DNA of 6,182 nt from an uncultured Clostridia bacterium (GTDB lineage Bacteria; Bacillota; Clostridia; Oscillospirales; CAG-272): contig CAJGDZ010000103.1 in assembly GCA_904502055.1 (NCBI GenBank), positions 1 through 6,182 on the forward strand. The letters run 5' to 3'. The translations under genes and the position numbers were made by a program. The first letter of the stretch is position 1, and each line of letters begins with the position of its first letter. Below, in pieces: positions 4,388 to 6,182 of this stretch. Under the pieces are notes generated by a model. The model searched no databases, was not told where the DNA came from, and worked only from the letters and a program-made list of their open reading frames with translations.

Positions 4388-6182
4388 TTATTCCTCGGGA
4401 ACGTAGTCCTTCCAGTTCTTCTGCTTGGTATCGTTGAAGATACGTGTGCCGTAGTAGGTGCTGTCGGTGCCCGAAAGGTCCTTGTGCTCAAGGTAAGCAT
4501 CCTCGTTGAAGATGATCGGGATCACGGGCATATCGGCAAGGATCATAGTCTCTGCCTCGTGCAGAAGCTTTGCACGCTCTGTGAGCGAGGTCTCCGCATG
4601 GATCTTTTCCACAAGAGCGGTGTACGCCTCATTCTCATAGCCGGTGATGTGTGTGGGAAGCTCGTAGTAGGGCTGACCGTTCTCGTCCTTAAGACCCATA
4701 TTCATGGCCTGGCCCGAGAAGCCGACTGCGAAGGTGGCAAGCATACCAAAGGCATCGGTGCTATAGGAGATGAGATCAACGCCGGCAACCTCATAGTCGC
4801 CTACGGCAAATCTTTCAAGGAAGATATCGTCGCGGATATCGGTGGGGATCTCATTGGTCGTACCCATATCGTCATTGATCTTAACGGCAACCTTTTCCAC
4901 CGTGACCTTGAAGCCAAGCGCCTTCCAAGCGTCGGCTACCATTTCGGCGATCAGCACGTGAACCTCGTCATAGGCGGGAACGCTGATCTTGAAGCTGAAG
5001 CTCGAGGCGTTTACGCCGGCGGCGCTCAGCTTTGCCTTGGCGGCAGAGAGGTCAGCGGTTGCGGAAAGAATATCGCCGCCCACCTTGCGGAAGTCCTTCT
5101 TTGCCGAATCGGTCTCGAAGATTCCGAAGGGAACCAAAGCCGTAGCAGCCTTGGCGAAGACAACGGCATTGGCAATGGCCTCGCGGTCGATCGCAAGCGA
5201 AAGTGCCTCGCGGACCTCCTTGACGGCAAACAGCTTCTGTCCGCCGATCTCGGCGTTTTCATTCAGATAATAGGTGTGCGTGGAAAGGGAGCTTGTTGTC
5301 TCGGCCTTCTTCTTATATTCCTCACGGTAGGACATCGGAATGTCACCTACGAAGAAGATCTCACCGTTCTTGTAGCCCTCCATGATCTCGTCGGCGGAAA
5401 GCGTGTAGTCGATAAGAAGGCGGTAGGGCTTGACCGACTTGTCAAGCGCGTCCTTTTCTTTGTTTCTGAGGTAGTAGGGGTTTCTCTCCAGCATCAGAGA
5501 GTCCTTGTCGTTCTCATAGGAGATGCGGCGGATCATAAACGGACCGCTACATACCATAGTGGCAGGCTTCTTTGCCCAGTCCGCGGTTCTGGAAACCGTG
5601 ATCTCGCGCAGGGGAACCAGCGCGTAGCTGGTCAGGTTGCGCATAAAGCCGTCGTAGTCGATGGCAGCCTTACCCTTGGCGTCAAGCTTCTCTTCAAAGA
5701 AGATCTCAAGCGTGGTGGTATTGATGGCGTAGATCTGAAGCGCGTCGATCGAAAGATCGCCTTCCTTTACGGCCTTGGCGTTCTTGATCTGGTAAAGCAG
5801 GGGAGCTGCCGCGCTTGTGGACTCAACGTCCAAAATACGCTTCCACGCGAACACAACGTCGTTGGCCGAAATGGGCGTGCCGTCGCTCCAGTAGGAGTCG
5901 TTCAGCGTGATGGTCATCTTGTATTCGTGGCTATTGGCATCCTCTTTGATGGTATAGCTCTTTACCAGCTCCTTCTCGACCTTGCCGTCCTCGTTCATAC
6001 GGAACAGGGGCATAAACAGAAGGCTGGCTACCTTCAGTGCCGAGTCGTTGCTGTAGGCATTGGCAGGGTCGTAGTCATACACACGGTCTGCCAGATGCAT
6101 GGAGATGTAAGCGCCGCGCATATCCTCCGTTACCTTATTTCCGCAGGAAATGAGGCAAGGAAGAAGCATAAGGACGCACAAA
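4388..6182 (-). CDS. Peptide ABC transporter substrate-binding lipoprotein (SBP family 5, OppA/DppA-like), N-terminus cut by window edge
   Basis: This is an extracellular, membrane-anchored receptor that binds oligopeptides or dipeptides and delivers them to an ABC importer. About 597 residues are visible and the true start lies beyond the right edge: the frame is open to the end and only the hydrophobic end of a signal peptide is seen. A lipobox LISC (residues 10-13 of the visible part) places the lipidated Cys at 6143-6145. Family features include YDYDPANAYSNDSALKVASLLF (split around 35-56), LNDSYWSDGTPISANDVVFAW (93-113), the CSGPFMIRR block at 211-219 with LMLERNPYYLR at 229-239, VREALSLAIDREAIANAV (323-340), and the C-terminal MPVIPIIFNEDAYLEHKDLSG (551-571). 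A segment at about 434-460 (INDDMGTTNEIPTDIRDD and after) looks longer than in typical members. The permease and ATPase genes are not in the window; they may lie upstream past the edge, or this may be an orphan receptor. Exact ligand unknown, so no symbol is given. Confidence 0.93.
   Translation of the reverse strand, partial: LCVLMLLPCLISCGNKVTEDMRGAYISMHLADRVYDYDPANAYSNDSALKVASLLFMPLFRMNEDGKVEKELVKSYTIKEDANSHEYKMTITLNDSYWSDGTPISANDVVFAWKRILDVESTSAAAPLLYQIKNAKAVKEGDLSIDALQIYAINTTTLEIFFEEKLDAKGKAAIDYDGFMRNLTSYALVPLREITVSRTADWAKKPATMVCSGPFMIRRISYENDKDSLMLERNPYYLRNKEKDALDKSVKPYRLLIDYTLSADEIMEGYKNGEIFFVGDIPMSYREEYKKKAETTSSLSTHTYYLNENAEIGGQKLFAVKEVREALSLAIDREAIANAVVFAKAATALVPFGIFETDSAKKDFRKVGGDILSATADLSAAKAKLSAAGVNASSFSFKISVPAYDEVHVLIAEMVADAWKALGFKVTVEKVAVKINDDMGTTNEIPTDIRDDIFLERFAVGDYEVAGVDLISYSTDAFGMLATFAVGFSGQAMNMGLKDENGQPYYELPTHITGYENEAYTALVEKIHAETSLTERAKLLHEAETMILADMPVIPIIFNEDAYLEHKDLSGTDSTYYGTRIFNDTKQKNWKDYVPEE

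Noticed and set aside
2983..4500. A 505-codon open frame on the minus strand opposite recG, running through the terminator into the peptide-binding gene.
   Set aside because: It is antisense to a certain gene with all helicase motifs intact, has low-complexity His/Arg-rich text, crosses a terminator and has no recognisable family. It is a codon-bias shadow of recG.
6143..6181. TTG at 6179-6181 as the start of the peptide-binding protein.
   Set aside because: Starting there would leave only 12 residues before the lipobox Cys and no basic N-terminal part, so the real start is beyond the window.

Overview
The window looks like chromosomal DNA from a low-copy-of-surprises, Gram-positive-type bacterium, most likely a member of the Clostridia (Bacillota). 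The reasons are a CIRCE operator in front of groESL, strong AGGAGG-type ribosome binding sites before every gene whose start is visible, sigma-A-like promoters, a GTG start on recG and a lipoprotein-type peptide-binding protein. GC content is moderate to high in the genes and low in the gene-control regions. I cannot name genus or species from sequence alone.

Layout, left to right. Positions 1-316 (minus strand) are the first 105 codons of groEL, cut by the window edge. Positions 335-622 (minus) are complete groES. Positions 623-818 are a divergent control region with the groESL promoter, a CIRCE operator at its transcription start, an AT-rich perfect inverted repeat, a 9-bp direct repeat and the ribosome binding site of the next gene. 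Positions 819-2174 (plus) are an amino acid:cation symporter of the AGCS (AlsT/DagA-like) family. Positions 2175-2229 hold a strong-looking sigma-A promoter whose -35 overlaps the symporter stop codon. Positions 2230-4341 (plus) are recG, the branch-migrating DNA helicase. Positions 4348-4377 are a bidirectional terminator. Positions 4388-6182 (minus) are an oligopeptide/dipeptide ABC-transporter substrate-binding lipoprotein whose N-terminal signal peptide start lies outside the window.

The genes do not form one functional system: they are three or four separate transcription units covering protein folding under heat stress (groESL, HrcA-controlled), amino acid uptake, replication fork and recombination repair (recG), and peptide uptake. 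I found no mobile element, CRISPR array, tRNA, rRNA or phage gene. I see no evidence of a new multi-gene system. The most interesting points are small: two insertions in RecG (one next to the RGPG/RQ part of its translocation motif), the compact recG promoter overlapping the upstream stop codon, and unexplained repeats in the groESL/symporter divergent region.
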